Below, in pieces: positions 25,032 through 33,155 of a stretch of DNA of 64,000 nucleotides (positions within the stretch are counted from its first letter, which is position 1; each line of letters starts with the position of its first letter). The stretch covers positions 105,971 through 169,970 of the forward strand of contig CALKBV010000009.1 in the NCBI GenBank assembly GCA_937775265.1, in the 5' to 3' direction. A program made the position numbers and the translations under genes. The DNA comes from an uncultured Pseudomonadales bacterium (GTDB lineage: Bacteria; Pseudomonadota; Gammaproteobacteria; Pseudomonadales; Azotimanducaceae). A model generated the notes under the pieces. The model was not told where the DNA came from. It saw only the letters and a program-made list of their open reading frames with translations, and did no database searches.

Positions 25032-25304
25032 GTGTTGTGCTTAGGTATTTTGTTAGAAACACGGGTGGTGACCTGGCCGATATTCCTGATTGTGCTTCAG
25101 GGTCTAACGCTGGGTCGCATTGGATTCATTGACGATCACTTTAGCCTAATCGCATCGCGTCTGGTATTTCTAATCTGCTTGCCGGTACTACTACTTACCG
25201 CTACTAGCCAGACCAACCTGGCCATGACGACGACGCTGGCCTGTATTTTATTTTGCAAAATTGTCTGCATCCGGCGAAAGTCGTCTGACGGTCCAACCGA
25301 GTAA
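25032..25304 (+). pseudogene. truncated AEC-family (auxin efflux carrier-like) transporter remnant
   Basis: This 90-residue frame reads like only the first two helices of an AEC-type permease: PIFLIVLQGLTLGRIGFIDD, then ASRLVFLICLPVLLLTATS. Full members have about ten membrane helices and 300 residues. Downstream the sequence changes to unrelated residues and stops at 25304, and the next gene is on the opposite strand, so the rest is missing. No normal start codon context is apparent either. I read it as a degenerate remnant left between arsJ and the M15 peptidase gene; it could also be a fortuitous frame, but the match to the family N-terminus seems too long. Confidence 0.5.
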
Positions 25305-25308
25305 TTAC

Positions 25309-25830
25309 TTAGTCGCCGGCGGAAAAACACCAATGCCAGGGTTCATAGTCAATGCCCAACGGGTTGTTTCTAGGATAGCTGAGTTGGAAGTTGAACTCAG
25401 CGGCATTGTCGCAGAGCCACGCAAATGCCGGGTGGTTCTCAAACGTGGTCTCAAGCGGTTTTCCGTCACCAGCATGCAGGTCCAGCGCGCGACCGGTGTG
25501 GTGTTCGCTGTAACCGGGGATGGCGTTTACCAGGAGTATGTCGTCAATTAACCTGCCTTCTTCCAGTTTCCGGTGAATAAGCTCGCACTGGTATTCGATG
25601 GAGCGGTATGCAGACACGAGATTTAGCTCCAAGCCATCAGATTTTGCGGCAGTTTTCATCTCACACCAGGCCTCAAAGGTTCGCAGCGTCATTTTTTGTG
25701 GCCGATCAAATAGATCCAGGCCGGCGTCAACAAGATCCTTGCATTCCTCGCAGAGGGGCATCTGAGATGCTTCAATGAAGTCTTCGGTGATGCCGAGCTC
25801 CTTTAGGACTTGGGCAAGATTAAAGCTCAT
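25309..25830 (-). CDS. D-alanyl-D-alanine carboxypeptidase family protein (M15/VanY-like)
   Basis: A 173-residue M15B-type zinc peptidase. The signature residues are visible: SAYRS, then SEHHTGRALDLHAG (SxHxxGxAxD, His and Asp zinc ligands) and the final His in EPWHW. Such enzymes trim the terminal D-Ala of peptidoglycan stems or precursors. No signal peptide is seen, so export is not obvious; cytoplasmic members exist. The open frame extends to 25989, but the ATG at 25830 gives a normal start and overlaps the stop of the upstream small membrane gene by four bases, ATGA, so I chose it. Confidence 0.82.
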   Translation of the reverse strand: MSFNLAQVLKELGITEDFIEASQMPLCEECKDLVDAGLDLFDRPQKMTLRTFEAWCEMKTAAKSDGLELNLVSAYRSIEYQCELIHRKLEEGRLIDDILLVNAIPGYSEHHTGRALDLHAGDGKPLETTFENHPAFAWLCDNAAEFNFQLSYPRNNPLGIDYEPWHWCFSAGD

Positions 25831-26099
25831 TGGGTGACTACATCGACACTGAACGTTACAGCCAGGCCGAGTGTTGCAAGGACGATGTACATCTGTACAA
25901 GGAAGAGAAACTTGAAGGCGGTAATGCCATGAGATTGGCGGGGGGTAGCGTAGAAGGGGTCGTTGATTGGGGTTGTGTAATTGGAGCAAAGCGCGATATT
26001 GGCCGATAATAGCAGTTCGCTGTCTGCTAATTGCTCCAATTCAACTGAGGCAACTGTTTCGGTTGGAGCGGTTTCCTCAATTAGTTCTTCGTCTGTCAT
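25827..26099 (-). CDS. small single-helix membrane protein
   Basis: A 90-residue protein with an acidic N-terminal part (TDEELIEETAPTETV) and one hydrophobic helix near the C-terminus (FKFLFLVQMYIVLATLGLAV). The topology would put most of the chain on one side, with a short tail. I recognise no family. The ATG at 26099 is preferred over the one at 26120. Its stop overlaps the start of the M15 peptidase by four bases, so the two are translationally coupled; the small protein may tether or regulate the peptidase, but this is inference. Confidence 0.62.
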   Translation of the reverse strand: MTDEELIEETAPTETVASVELEQLADSELLLSANIALCSNYTTPINDPFYATPRQSHGITAFKFLFLVQMYIVLATLGLAVTFSVDVVTQ

Positions 26100-26193
26100 A
26101 GGTGGAATTCTAGCACTCACCGCGTAAATGTATTGTTGCCCGTTAGCCGGATCATCACCTGCGATAGAATTAGGGGCAGGAGGGTTTCATTTT

Positions 26194-26952
26194 TTAGTCA
26201 CGAACGACGAAACAGCCAGTCTTGTTGCGGGGGTTGGCCTTGTACAGGGAACAAAAGTCGCTCGCGGAGGACTCTGAACTGAAACTACCTGCCTGTACCC
26301 TCCACACGGCCTGGGGCCCGGATGTCCCTTCCCGGTAGACAGGATCAAACCCTTCTAGTAACAAATCACTGCTGGCGAAGGCCTGGTGCCAGAGCAGCTC
26401 GGCACCGGTAATGCTGCTCATGGCGCCGAGTTGTATACGGTAGGTTTTGTCGTGGTTTACCTCATCGTTTGAAGATTGGAATCGAATGTCGTTGGGCAAT
26501 CGAAAATTCCAGCTTCGTGACCACGCTATGGGTTCTGCAACCTTTGCTATTTCTGCCTCTCCGGTTAGCGTCGAGAGCTTATCTCTGGCGCCCGGGTGTC
26601 CCGAATTGACTGCCCTAGATAACCATTCTTTTGCCGCTTCCGTATCTTTGGTAACACCCACACCATCTATCAGCATAGTGCCAACGTTGTACTGGGACGA
26701 CGGATGCCCTTGCAAAGCGGCCTCCAGATACCAGTGGAAGGATTGCTCAAGGTCAACGGCAGTACTTTCACCGTACTCGTACATCATGGCTAGAATAGCC
26801 TGGGATCTGGCATCACCATTTCTGGCTAACTCAGTGAAAGCCTCGAAAGCTGTGCCGTAGTCCTTGTTACGATAGGCTTGCGATGCTGCTTCGATGTCGG
26901 CAATCGCGCGGAATGAGGAGGCAAGCAGGAGGATAATGGTCAAAATTCGCAT
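26194..26952 (-). CDS. exported Sel1-repeat protein with C-terminal SPOR-like domain
   Basis: A 252-residue exported protein. The N-terminus is a signal peptide (RILTIILLLASSFRAIA). It has three Sel1-like repeats (about residues 40-140), for example YEYGESTAVDLEQSFHWYLEAA and GVGVTKDTEAAKEWLSRAV. The C-terminal 80 residues (from YRIQLGAMSS to the KTGCFVV end) look like a SPOR domain, which binds denuded peptidoglycan at the septum. It lies divergent to the ECF sigma operon (about 120 bases apart). It could be part of that regulon, which is inference only. The ATG at 26961 is an alternative start. Confidence 0.75.
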   Translation of the reverse strand: MRILTIILLLASSFRAIADIEAASQAYRNKDYGTAFEAFTELARNGDARSQAILAMMYEYGESTAVDLEQSFHWYLEAALQGHPSSQYNVGTMLIDGVGVTKDTEAAKEWLSRAVNSGHPGARDKLSTLTGEAEIAKVAEPIAWSRSWNFRLPNDIRFQSSNDEVNHDKTYRIQLGAMSSITGAELLWHQAFASSDLLLEGFDPVYREGTSGPQAVWRVQAGSFSSESSASDFCSLYKANPRNKTGCFVVRD

Positions 26953-27020
26953 GTTTGTCATCCTAACATGCTGACTTTTAGCCGTGTTAACCCTAGATCG
27001 AGGATCAATATTGTGAAGTT

Positions 27021-27044
27021 GAACTATTTTGGCGCATTATCGGA
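27021..27044 (+). promoter_or_regulatory. possible ECF-type promoter upstream of the sigma gene
   Basis: GAAC at 27021-27024 and CGGA at 27041-27044, spaced by 16 bases, resemble the -35 GAAC and -10 elements of ECF-controlled promoters. It lies 35 bases before the sigma start and would fit autoregulation. The match is short, so this is weak. Confidence 0.3.
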
Positions 27045-27078
27045 CACATTCATCATAACGGGCTGTAAATAGGCAAAT

Positions 27079-27744
27079 ATGTCAATTGATGATCTCGAGA
27101 CAAAGCGAGGCGGCGACGACCCTGAGCATTTGGAGCTGTTGAAACGGATAGCGGTGAAGGACAGGGTTGCCTTCGAGAAACTCTATAACCGAATGCACCC
27201 TCAGCTCACCAGGTATCTGAGTCGGATGTTGCGCAGGCCAGAACTGGTGGAAGAAGTCGTCTCCGACACTCTGTTCGTCGTCTGGGAGAAGGCCTCAGGG
27301 TTTGAGGGGCGGTCGAAGGTTTCCACATGGATTACTGGCATTGCTTACCTCAAGGGGATTAAAGCCCTGGATAAACTGAAGAAGATGCCGGAGCAAAATG
27401 CCGAGGAAATACATGAATACGATAATCTTGCAGACAGCCAGAATCTCATTAGCAAGATTGGATTGGACGAGTGGTTGGGCAACGGCCTGGACCGGATATC
27501 GGCCGACCAGCGCAGCGTTGTTGAGTTGACTTATTTTTCGGGGCATTCCTATCTGGAAATAGCTGAGATAATGAACTGCCCCGTAAATACCGTAAAGACG
27601 AGGATGTTTCACGCTCGCCGACGGTTAGCGAAATTGCTGCCGGTGCTTGAACATCATTCTGACAGCAACAAAGTGGATGAAATCATTCGAGAGAAAAGTA
27701 CTGATCAAAAGGTACTGCCTGAAAACGGTACAGGAAGAGAGTAG
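27079..27744 (+). CDS. ECF-family RNA polymerase sigma factor
   Basis: A 221-residue sigma-70 family ECF factor. Region 2 is seen in YNRMHPQLTRYLSRMLRRPE, then VSDTLFVVWEKASGFEGRS, and the -10-binding helix has WITGIAYLKGIKAL. Region 4 is LDRISADQRSVVELTYFSG, with the helix-turn-helix IAEIMNCPVNTVKTRMFHAR (about residues 155-190). There is no region 1 or 3, as expected for an ECF factor. The stop is four bases before the TTG start of the anti-sigma gene, and the third gene starts inside the anti-sigma 3' end. It would direct transcription of envelope genes when the anti-sigma factor is inactivated. Confidence 0.92.
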   Translation: MSIDDLETKRGGDDPEHLELLKRIAVKDRVAFEKLYNRMHPQLTRYLSRMLRRPELVEEVVSDTLFVVWEKASGFEGRSKVSTWITGIAYLKGIKALDKLKKMPEQNAEEIHEYDNLADSQNLISKIGLDEWLGNGLDRISADQRSVVELTYFSGHSYLEIAEIMNCPVNTVKTRMFHARRRLAKLLPVLEHHSDSNKVDEIIREKSTDQKVLPENGTGRE

Positions 27745-27748
27745 AGAA

Positions 27749-28408
27749 TTGGTCAAGCGTAAAGAACACGAACAGACAATGTTGCTTTTGCCCTGGTATG
27801 TTAACAATACATTAAGGGGGCGGGATGCTGACCTCGTACTGCGTCATCTGGCTCATTGTGAGGTCTGCCAGGAAGAGCGTGATCGACTGTATGAGCTTCA
27901 GCAGATTGTCTGCGAATCCGATCTAATAACACAGGATCGCAATAACTCTTTTCGAAAGGTCCTCGCTCGTATAGACGTGTCGGAAAGGAATAAAGTTAGT
28001 GTCCGAGAGGTTCCGGTTCGCACCCACCGCATCCTGGGTTTTTCTGTCGGTTTGACGACGGCTGCACTCGCGGCCACAGTGCTGGCGCTAGTGATTGGCG
28101 GTACGCAGTTTCTGAGCCCGGGCCGGGTAGGTGACGAGTTTCAGACATTAAGTATTGAACCGCTGGTGCCCGTGAATTACGAGTCCGGTAAAGTTGAGCG
28201 TCTGGAGTTAGGGTTCAAAACACCGATTCCTGCGATGACGCTAAGGCAGGCGCTTATCGAAACAGGCTCAAACATCGTCAGTGGCCCTGATGAAAACGGT
28301 AGCTACATCGTGGAATTGGTGGTGCCTAACGAGACCAGTTCAGATGTTTTTCTGAATCAGCTTCAGCAAATAGATGGTGTTGAGTATGCGGATTTCACGA
28401 ACCGGTAG
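27749..28408 (+). CDS. putative zinc-finger anti-sigma factor
   Basis: A 219-residue membrane protein downstream of the ECF gene. The N-terminal cytoplasmic part has the zinc-binding anti-sigma motif HxxxCxxC in HLAHCEVCQEERD (about residues 39-51). A single membrane helix follows (ILGFSVGLTTAALAATVLALVIGG, about residues 95-120), and a periplasmic part of about 100 residues. The end of that part, SYIVELVVPNETSSDVFLNQ, then GVEYADF, has the strand-helix-strand look of a subtilase propeptide (I9-like). The start is a TTG at 27749 after a GGAAGAGAG stretch; an ATG at 27779 is the alternative. Sigma inactivation by this protein and release by proteolysis are family knowledge. Confidence 0.78.
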   Translation: MVKRKEHEQTMLLLPWYVNNTLRGRDADLVLRHLAHCEVCQEERDRLYELQQIVCESDLITQDRNNSFRKVLARIDVSERNKVSVREVPVRTHRILGFSVGLTTAALAATVLALVIGGTQFLSPGRVGDEFQTLSIEPLVPVNYESGKVERLELGFKTPIPAMTLRQALIETGSNIVSGPDENGSYIVELVVPNETSSDVFLNQLQQIDGVEYADFTNR

Positions 28409-29660
28409 TGCCGTATTTCTGCTTTTTGTCATTGCGGGTTGTGCGTCAACGCCGCCATTGGACATCTACGCCAGTAATGTTGTATTCACTGTTCCTTATG
28501 CACAATCAGGCAATCAACTTACCAGCGGCTTCACCCAAGACGCTTCAGTGGACGAACCGGCTGCTCAAAACCTTATCCAGGCGGTGCTCCGGTTTCATGG
28601 TCTAACAAAGGTCTCGCAGTTCACGATTCAGGCTCTCAATGTAGAAGCTGTGGTCGCGGAGTTTGGCCCCAGTAGAAACCTTGATGACGTGGTGTCTGCC
28701 CTCTCGGCAGACACCAGGGTCCAATCAGTACAATCCGTAAAACCCTATACTCTAATGTCCTACAACGATCCCTACTTTGCGCTGCAAAGTACGGTTAATG
28801 GGGATCAAATAGGTAGTATCCACCAGATTTCTACAGGTAAGGACGTCGTGGTTGGGATTGTCGATACCGGCGTTGACCGATGGCACCCGGAGTTAATCGA
28901 TAAAATTGTGTACACCAAAAATCTGGTTGATTACGACCAGGATTCTTTCGACAACGACGAGCATGGTACAGCGGTTGCCGGAGTGATTGCATCGGCTGCG
29001 AATAATGACCTTGGTATCGTTGGTGTTGCCCCTGACGTCCAACTGATGGTTTTCAAAGCTTGTCATCAGGAAAAGGCATCCCGTCGAACCTCATGCGATT
29101 CATTGTCAATCATCAAGGCGCTGGGTGATGTGCTGGTCCAACAACCGGACATTCTGAATCTTAGCCTGTCGGGCCCGAGAGATGTCATCATTGCGCGGTT
29201 GCTCCGGGAGGTATACCGGAATGGTATTGTCGTGTTGGGTGCTGTTGACGAATCCAGAGGGCTGGCAGAGTCGTTCCCGGCAAACATGGAGGAGGTCATC
29301 GCGGTTGGTACCGCTATCAATCTTGGCGGGGGATTCACTAATGTGTTGCTTGCGCCGGGGACAGACATGTTAACAACGGCGCCAGGTGCTACTTACGGGT
29401 TTAAATCAGGTAGTTCTATGGCGACGGCCTACATGTCGGGGATAGTAGCGTTGATGAAAGAGCGTAATCCGGCACTATCCAATGCTGACGTTTATGGAGA
29501 CCTGCGTGCCTCAACTCGGTTTGATGAGAACGATTTGCCAGTCGTCGATATGTGCCTAGCAGTAAACACGACAATAGAATCTGCTCACGAATGTGAGCGG
29601 GTTCCAAGCATGGCTGTGAGTGGCCAGGGTGTTACAAATAGCTTCCAGCTAGCGAATTAA
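28386..29660 (+). CDS. subtilisin-like (S8) serine protease lipoprotein
   Basis: A 424-residue lipoprotein. The signal peptide ends in a lipobox (LFVIAGC, Cys about residue 20). A prodomain-like region at about residues 70-120 (ALNVEAVVAEFGPSRNLDDV) precedes the catalytic domain. The catalytic triad is complete: Asp in VVGIVDTGVDRWHPE, His in DNDEHGTAVAGVIA and Ser in KSGSSMATAYMSGIVALM. The mature part is therefore a membrane-anchored periplasmic or outer-membrane protease. The start ATG at 28386 lies inside the 3' end of the anti-sigma gene (23-base overlap), so the three genes form one operon. The 3' end overlaps the convergent nitronate monooxygenase gene by 29 bases. Confidence 0.9.
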   Translation: MRISRTGSAVFLLFVIAGCASTPPLDIYASNVVFTVPYAQSGNQLTSGFTQDASVDEPAAQNLIQAVLRFHGLTKVSQFTIQALNVEAVVAEFGPSRNLDDVVSALSADTRVQSVQSVKPYTLMSYNDPYFALQSTVNGDQIGSIHQISTGKDVVVGIVDTGVDRWHPELIDKIVYTKNLVDYDQDSFDNDEHGTAVAGVIASAANNDLGIVGVAPDVQLMVFKACHQEKASRRTSCDSLSIIKALGDVLVQQPDILNLSLSGPRDVIIARLLREVYRNGIVVLGAVDESRGLAESFPANMEEVIAVGTAINLGGGFTNVLLAPGTDMLTTAPGATYGFKSGSSMATAYMSGIVALMKERNPALSNADVYGDLRASTRFDENDLPVVDMCLAVNTTIESAHECERVPSMAVSGQGVTNSFQLAN

Positions 29661-30567
29661 TCGTTTCGAAAAATTCCGCCTGGGTTTCTGCCAGTATTTC
29701 AGCAACCGGTTTTACCGACTCAATTCGACCTGCGACCTGACCCGACAGTGGAATCGCTGCCTCCATGTCTCCACCGAAGTAAAGATCCAGTGCGCTACCG
29801 AACTCAGACATGGCATTGGTCTCCGGGTCCCGTTCAAGTCTTGAAGTTCGCTCGGTTCGAAGCGCTCGAAGTGCCGGGGAGTGGAATTTGTTGAGAAACA
29901 CCGTGCCGGTTTCCTTGGCATCGACAATTGCATTTTTCCAGTTATCGTGGACCGGGGATTCGGCTGCAGACACCATTCGGGTGCCCATCTGGATACCTTC
30001 TGCTCCGAGGGAAAAAGCGGCTGCCATGGTTTTGCCGTCGATAAATCCACCTGCTGCGATAATGGGTACGTCTACTTTGGAGCGAACCAGTGGCAGGAGA
30101 ACCATGGAGGCTACGTCATTGGGGTTCTTGAATCCTCCGCCTTCGCCGCCTTCCACAATCAGGCCATCAACGCCTGCCGCTACAGCTTTTAGCGCGGCGG
30201 ACAGGGTTGGCACGACATGAAATACCATGAGGCCACCGGCTTTCAGGTCCGCTGTATACTTCATCGGGGATCCCGCGGAAGTTGTGACGAATTTGATTCC
30301 CTGGTCAATGACGAACTGAACGATATTGGGATCCCTGACAAACGCCTGGGCGATATTGACGCCGAACGGTTTGTCGGTCAGATCCCGCATTTTTTTGATC
30401 TCAACCTTGATCGCGTCGAGTTCACCGGAAGAAGTCTCGATGATTCCCATGCCACCCGCATTGCTGACCGCGGAGGCAAGTTGCGATCGAGCGATCCAAC
30501 CCATGGGAGCCTGAACGATGGGTAGTTCGACTCCTAGCATTTCTGTGACGCGATTTTTAAATTTCAT
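29632..30567 (-). CDS. nitronate monooxygenase (2-nitropropane dioxygenase-like)
   Basis: A 311-residue TIM-barrel FMN protein of the nitronate monooxygenase family. It starts with the typical NRVTEMLGVELPIVQAPM, has the FMN-binding GEGGGFKNPND segment, and AAGGFIDGKTMAAAFSLGAEGIQMGTRM in the C-terminal half. The enzymes oxidise nitronates to carbonyl compounds and nitrite. It is followed by nothing on its strand; upstream, the start lies eight bases after the folA stop, so it is likely part of an argS-folA operon. Its end overlaps the convergent subtilase gene. Confidence 0.88.
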   Translation of the reverse strand: MKFKNRVTEMLGVELPIVQAPMGWIARSQLASAVSNAGGMGIIETSSGELDAIKVEIKKMRDLTDKPFGVNIAQAFVRDPNIVQFVIDQGIKFVTTSAGSPMKYTADLKAGGLMVFHVVPTLSAALKAVAAGVDGLIVEGGEGGGFKNPNDVASMVLLPLVRSKVDVPIIAAGGFIDGKTMAAAFSLGAEGIQMGTRMVSAAESPVHDNWKNAIVDAKETGTVFLNKFHSPALRALRTERTSRLERDPETNAMSEFGSALDLYFGGDMEAAIPLSGQVAGRIESVKPVAEILAETQAEFFETINSLAGSYL

Positions 30568-30575
30568 AGTGTCTC

Positions 30576-31049
30576 TCAGCCACGTTCAAAGTGGCGGTAA
30601 GTATAGTTAATGTTTGAGGTGAAGGCTTTTTCCTCAACAAGCCTAAAATTGGCCGGTACTTCTGGGAACAAGACGTCGCCTTCGACCTTAGTGTGAATAG
30701 TCGTTAGGTGGATTTCGTCGGCGATATCGAGGGCCTGTCGGTATAGTTCACCGCCACCGGTAATAAAGATAGGCTTATTGATTTCTGCGGCTCTCGCAAT
30801 CGCCAGTTCCAGGCTGGTGCTGGTTTCACATCCTGTTATGGCAAGGTCTGGATCTCGGCTTACCACAATAGTGGTTCTTCCTGGCAGTGGGCGTCCGATA
30901 CTCTGGAAGGTTTTCCGACCCATAATTAATGTGCCGTTGATAGTGATTTTTTTGAAAAGCGCCTGTTCACCCTTGACCTTCCATGGGATCTCCAGGCCAC
31001 GACCAATCACCTGGTTTTCTGACTGTGCCGCGACCATTGCGATTTTCAC
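30576..31049 (-). CDS. folA: dihydrofolate reductase
   Basis: A 157-residue dihydrofolate reductase, which regenerates tetrahydrofolate for thymidylate and purine synthesis. The order of motifs is normal: KIAMVAAQSENQVIGRGLEIPW at the start, TLIMGRKTFQSIGRPLPGR, TTIVVSRDPD, IFITGGGELYRQAL. The acidic residue that protonates the pterin ring is the Glu in GEQALFKKI (Asp27 in E. coli). Its ATG overlaps the argS stop by four bases, so it is coupled to argS. Confidence 0.95.
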   Translation of the reverse strand: MKIAMVAAQSENQVIGRGLEIPWKVKGEQALFKKITINGTLIMGRKTFQSIGRPLPGRTTIVVSRDPDLAITGCETSTSLELAIARAAEINKPIFITGGGELYRQALDIADEIHLTTIHTKVEGDVLFPEVPANFRLVEEKAFTSNINYTYRHFERG

Positions 31050-32782
31050 ATTTGTTCAACTGTCTGAATACCTAATAACCCCAGGCCATGTTTCAGCGTC
31101 TTCCCGCTTAGATCACATAGCCTCAACCTTGAATTTCGTGTATCACCTTCAGCTTTTAGAACGGGGCAGGATTCATAAAATGTCATAAAGTGCTGGGACA
31201 AATCGAAAAGATAATTGCACAGTACATTCGCCTGGTAGTCTTCAACAACGCTCTCTACCGCCTCAGGGTACTGCAGTAACCGTGTGGCGAGGGCTATTTC
31301 CGCGGGTTCGGTAAGGTTGAATGGAGCGGTAAGGTCGGCACTATTCAATCCGGCGCGGCGAAAAATGCTCATAATTCTGGTGTAGGCGTATTGAAGGTAA
31401 GGCGCGGTGTTCCCTTCGAATGACAACATGGTGTCCCAGTCAAAAATATAGTCGGTCGTTCTGTTTTTAGACAGCTCTGCATACTTAAGAGCGCCAATGC
31501 CGATGACCTTGGCGATATGATTTCGCTCGTCTTTTGTCAGTTCAGGGTTTTTATCAGAGACCAGCTTTAGCGCTCTTTCGATAGCTTCTTCCGCGACATC
31601 GGCAAGCTTTACGGCTCCGCCGTCTCTGGTTTTGAAGGGTTTCCCTTCCTTGTTCAGGATGGTGCCGAAGGGGATATGGCTGAATACTTGATTTTCCTGG
31701 ATGAACCCGGCTGCGCTTGCAATGGCATAGAGCTGGCTCAAGTGGAGTGATTGTCGTCCGTCAACGAAGTAGAGTGCCTCATCGACGCGAAGGTTATGGC
31801 CACGGTATTCTGCCGCGGCAAGGTCTGTTGCCATGTAGGGATAACCGCCATCCGATTTTTGTACAATTGCTGGAAGCGGTTTGTCATCCTTACCCGTAAA
31901 TTCATCCATGAAGACGCATTTAGCGCCATCTGAAATTTCCACAAGTCCCTTTGCTTCGAGCTTTTCGATGGTAGACGCAAGAACGTCGTTGTAGGCGCTT
32001 TCTGCACGTACATCATCTGGCGTCAGAGAAATGTCGAGCAGATCGTAGATAGCCTGACAGTGGCGGATTGACTCTTTGATGAAACGTTCCCATAGATCCA
32101 GGCATTTTGCGTCGCCCGATTGCAATAGAACAACGAACTGCCTGGCGCGGGCTGCAAATTCTTCATCGGTTTTGAACAGTTCGCTGGCCTTCTGGTAGAA
32201 AACCTCCAGATCTTTTAGTTCAGTCGCCAGTGCCTCGCCCGTTTGTTCAAGCTTGTCCATATAGGCCAGCAGACTGCCAAACTGGGCTCCCCAGTCACCG
32301 ACGTGATTCGCCCTGATAACCTCGTGCCCCAAAAACTCGAGAATTCGGACATTTGCATCGCCGATAGCGGTAGAGCGCAGATGACCGATGTGCATTTCCT
32401 TGGCGAGATTAGGAGATGAATAGTCGATCAGTATTTTTCGGGCAGTCTCCAGCGGTATTCCTAGCCGCGGGTCTTTTGCATTTTTGTTAAGCTCAGTCTG
32501 AATGAACGCAGGTGTCAGCGTGATGTTGATGAATCCGGGTCCGGCGATTTCATATTCAGCGACCCCCGTCAGTTCCTTTGAACCCTCCATCAAATCAAGA
32601 AGTAACTGAGCTAGTTCTCTAGGGTTGGACTTCCGTTTTTTTGCAGCGCCCATAACACCATTGGCCTGGTAGTGACCAAATGCTGGTTTGCTGGCCTGTT
32701 TAACAACAGCGGGTGCGTCTAATGCACCAAGGGAGCGTAGGCCGCTCTCGAACTCCCTATCAAGATATTTCTTTAGGTTCAT
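31046..32782 (-). CDS. argS: arginyl-tRNA synthetase
   Basis: A 578-residue class I aminoacyl-tRNA synthetase that charges tRNA-Arg. The HIGH motif is AKEMHIGHLRSTAIGD (about residues 120-135), and the KMSKS-like region is the ArgS-type PFKTRDGGAVKLADV. The N-terminal Add-1 domain and C-terminal anticodon-binding domain (ending with LRLCDLSGKTLKHGLGLLGI) are complete. The open frame extends 13 codons upstream to 32821; the ATG at 32782 gives MNLKKYL and the usual length, so I chose it. Confidence 0.95.
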   Translation of the reverse strand: MNLKKYLDREFESGLRSLGALDAPAVVKQASKPAFGHYQANGVMGAAKKRKSNPRELAQLLLDLMEGSKELTGVAEYEIAGPGFINITLTPAFIQTELNKNAKDPRLGIPLETARKILIDYSSPNLAKEMHIGHLRSTAIGDANVRILEFLGHEVIRANHVGDWGAQFGSLLAYMDKLEQTGEALATELKDLEVFYQKASELFKTDEEFAARARQFVVLLQSGDAKCLDLWERFIKESIRHCQAIYDLLDISLTPDDVRAESAYNDVLASTIEKLEAKGLVEISDGAKCVFMDEFTGKDDKPLPAIVQKSDGGYPYMATDLAAAEYRGHNLRVDEALYFVDGRQSLHLSQLYAIASAAGFIQENQVFSHIPFGTILNKEGKPFKTRDGGAVKLADVAEEAIERALKLVSDKNPELTKDERNHIAKVIGIGALKYAELSKNRTTDYIFDWDTMLSFEGNTAPYLQYAYTRIMSIFRRAGLNSADLTAPFNLTEPAEIALATRLLQYPEAVESVVEDYQANVLCNYLFDLSQHFMTFYESCPVLKAEGDTRNSRLRLCDLSGKTLKHGLGLLGIQTVEQM

Positions 32783-33155
32783 CGACTGTATAAACTCTTT
32801 GTTAATCGCGTTATTGGACACGGGATGGGCCGCGAAGGTCGCACATGTTAGCCAAATTCAGGTGGCAGGTCTAACCAGCTGCCGGTGAGACCAGGCGGTT
32901 GGCGTTGCCCCTGACGAGTTAAACACTTGAGCGAAAACTGAAAAGGCGTAAACAGATGGCTGAATTCCAGGGAGAAAAAGCGGAATTCACGAGCAATATT
33001 TTCTTTGATCTGGGTGTACCATCTTGCTTTAAGGTTTGGGGCCAAAGGGGCGCCGAACCTGTCATGGATCATGTTCCAGTTCTGCGAGGACATCTGGAGA
33101 TTTCTCCTGATCCTGAAGGTGCCCGTAAGCTCATGTTCCAGGTGCCACCAGCGTC
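32783..33155. other. 373-base spacer with one weak candidate frame
   Basis: Between argS and the hybrid kinase I see no confident gene. The best frame is on the minus strand (32848-33093, 81 codons, possibly extending upstream without a start codon to about 33171) and reads with plausible composition: NWNMIHDRFGAPLAPNLKAR, then WYTQIKENIAREFRFF. I cannot match it to a family. A plus-strand frame at 32956-33159 competes. The argS promoter should also be here. Confidence 0.35.

Noticed and set aside
25261..25551. Plus-strand frame over the end of the M15 peptidase gene
   Set aside because: It is antisense to the conserved zinc-site sequence and has no start signal.
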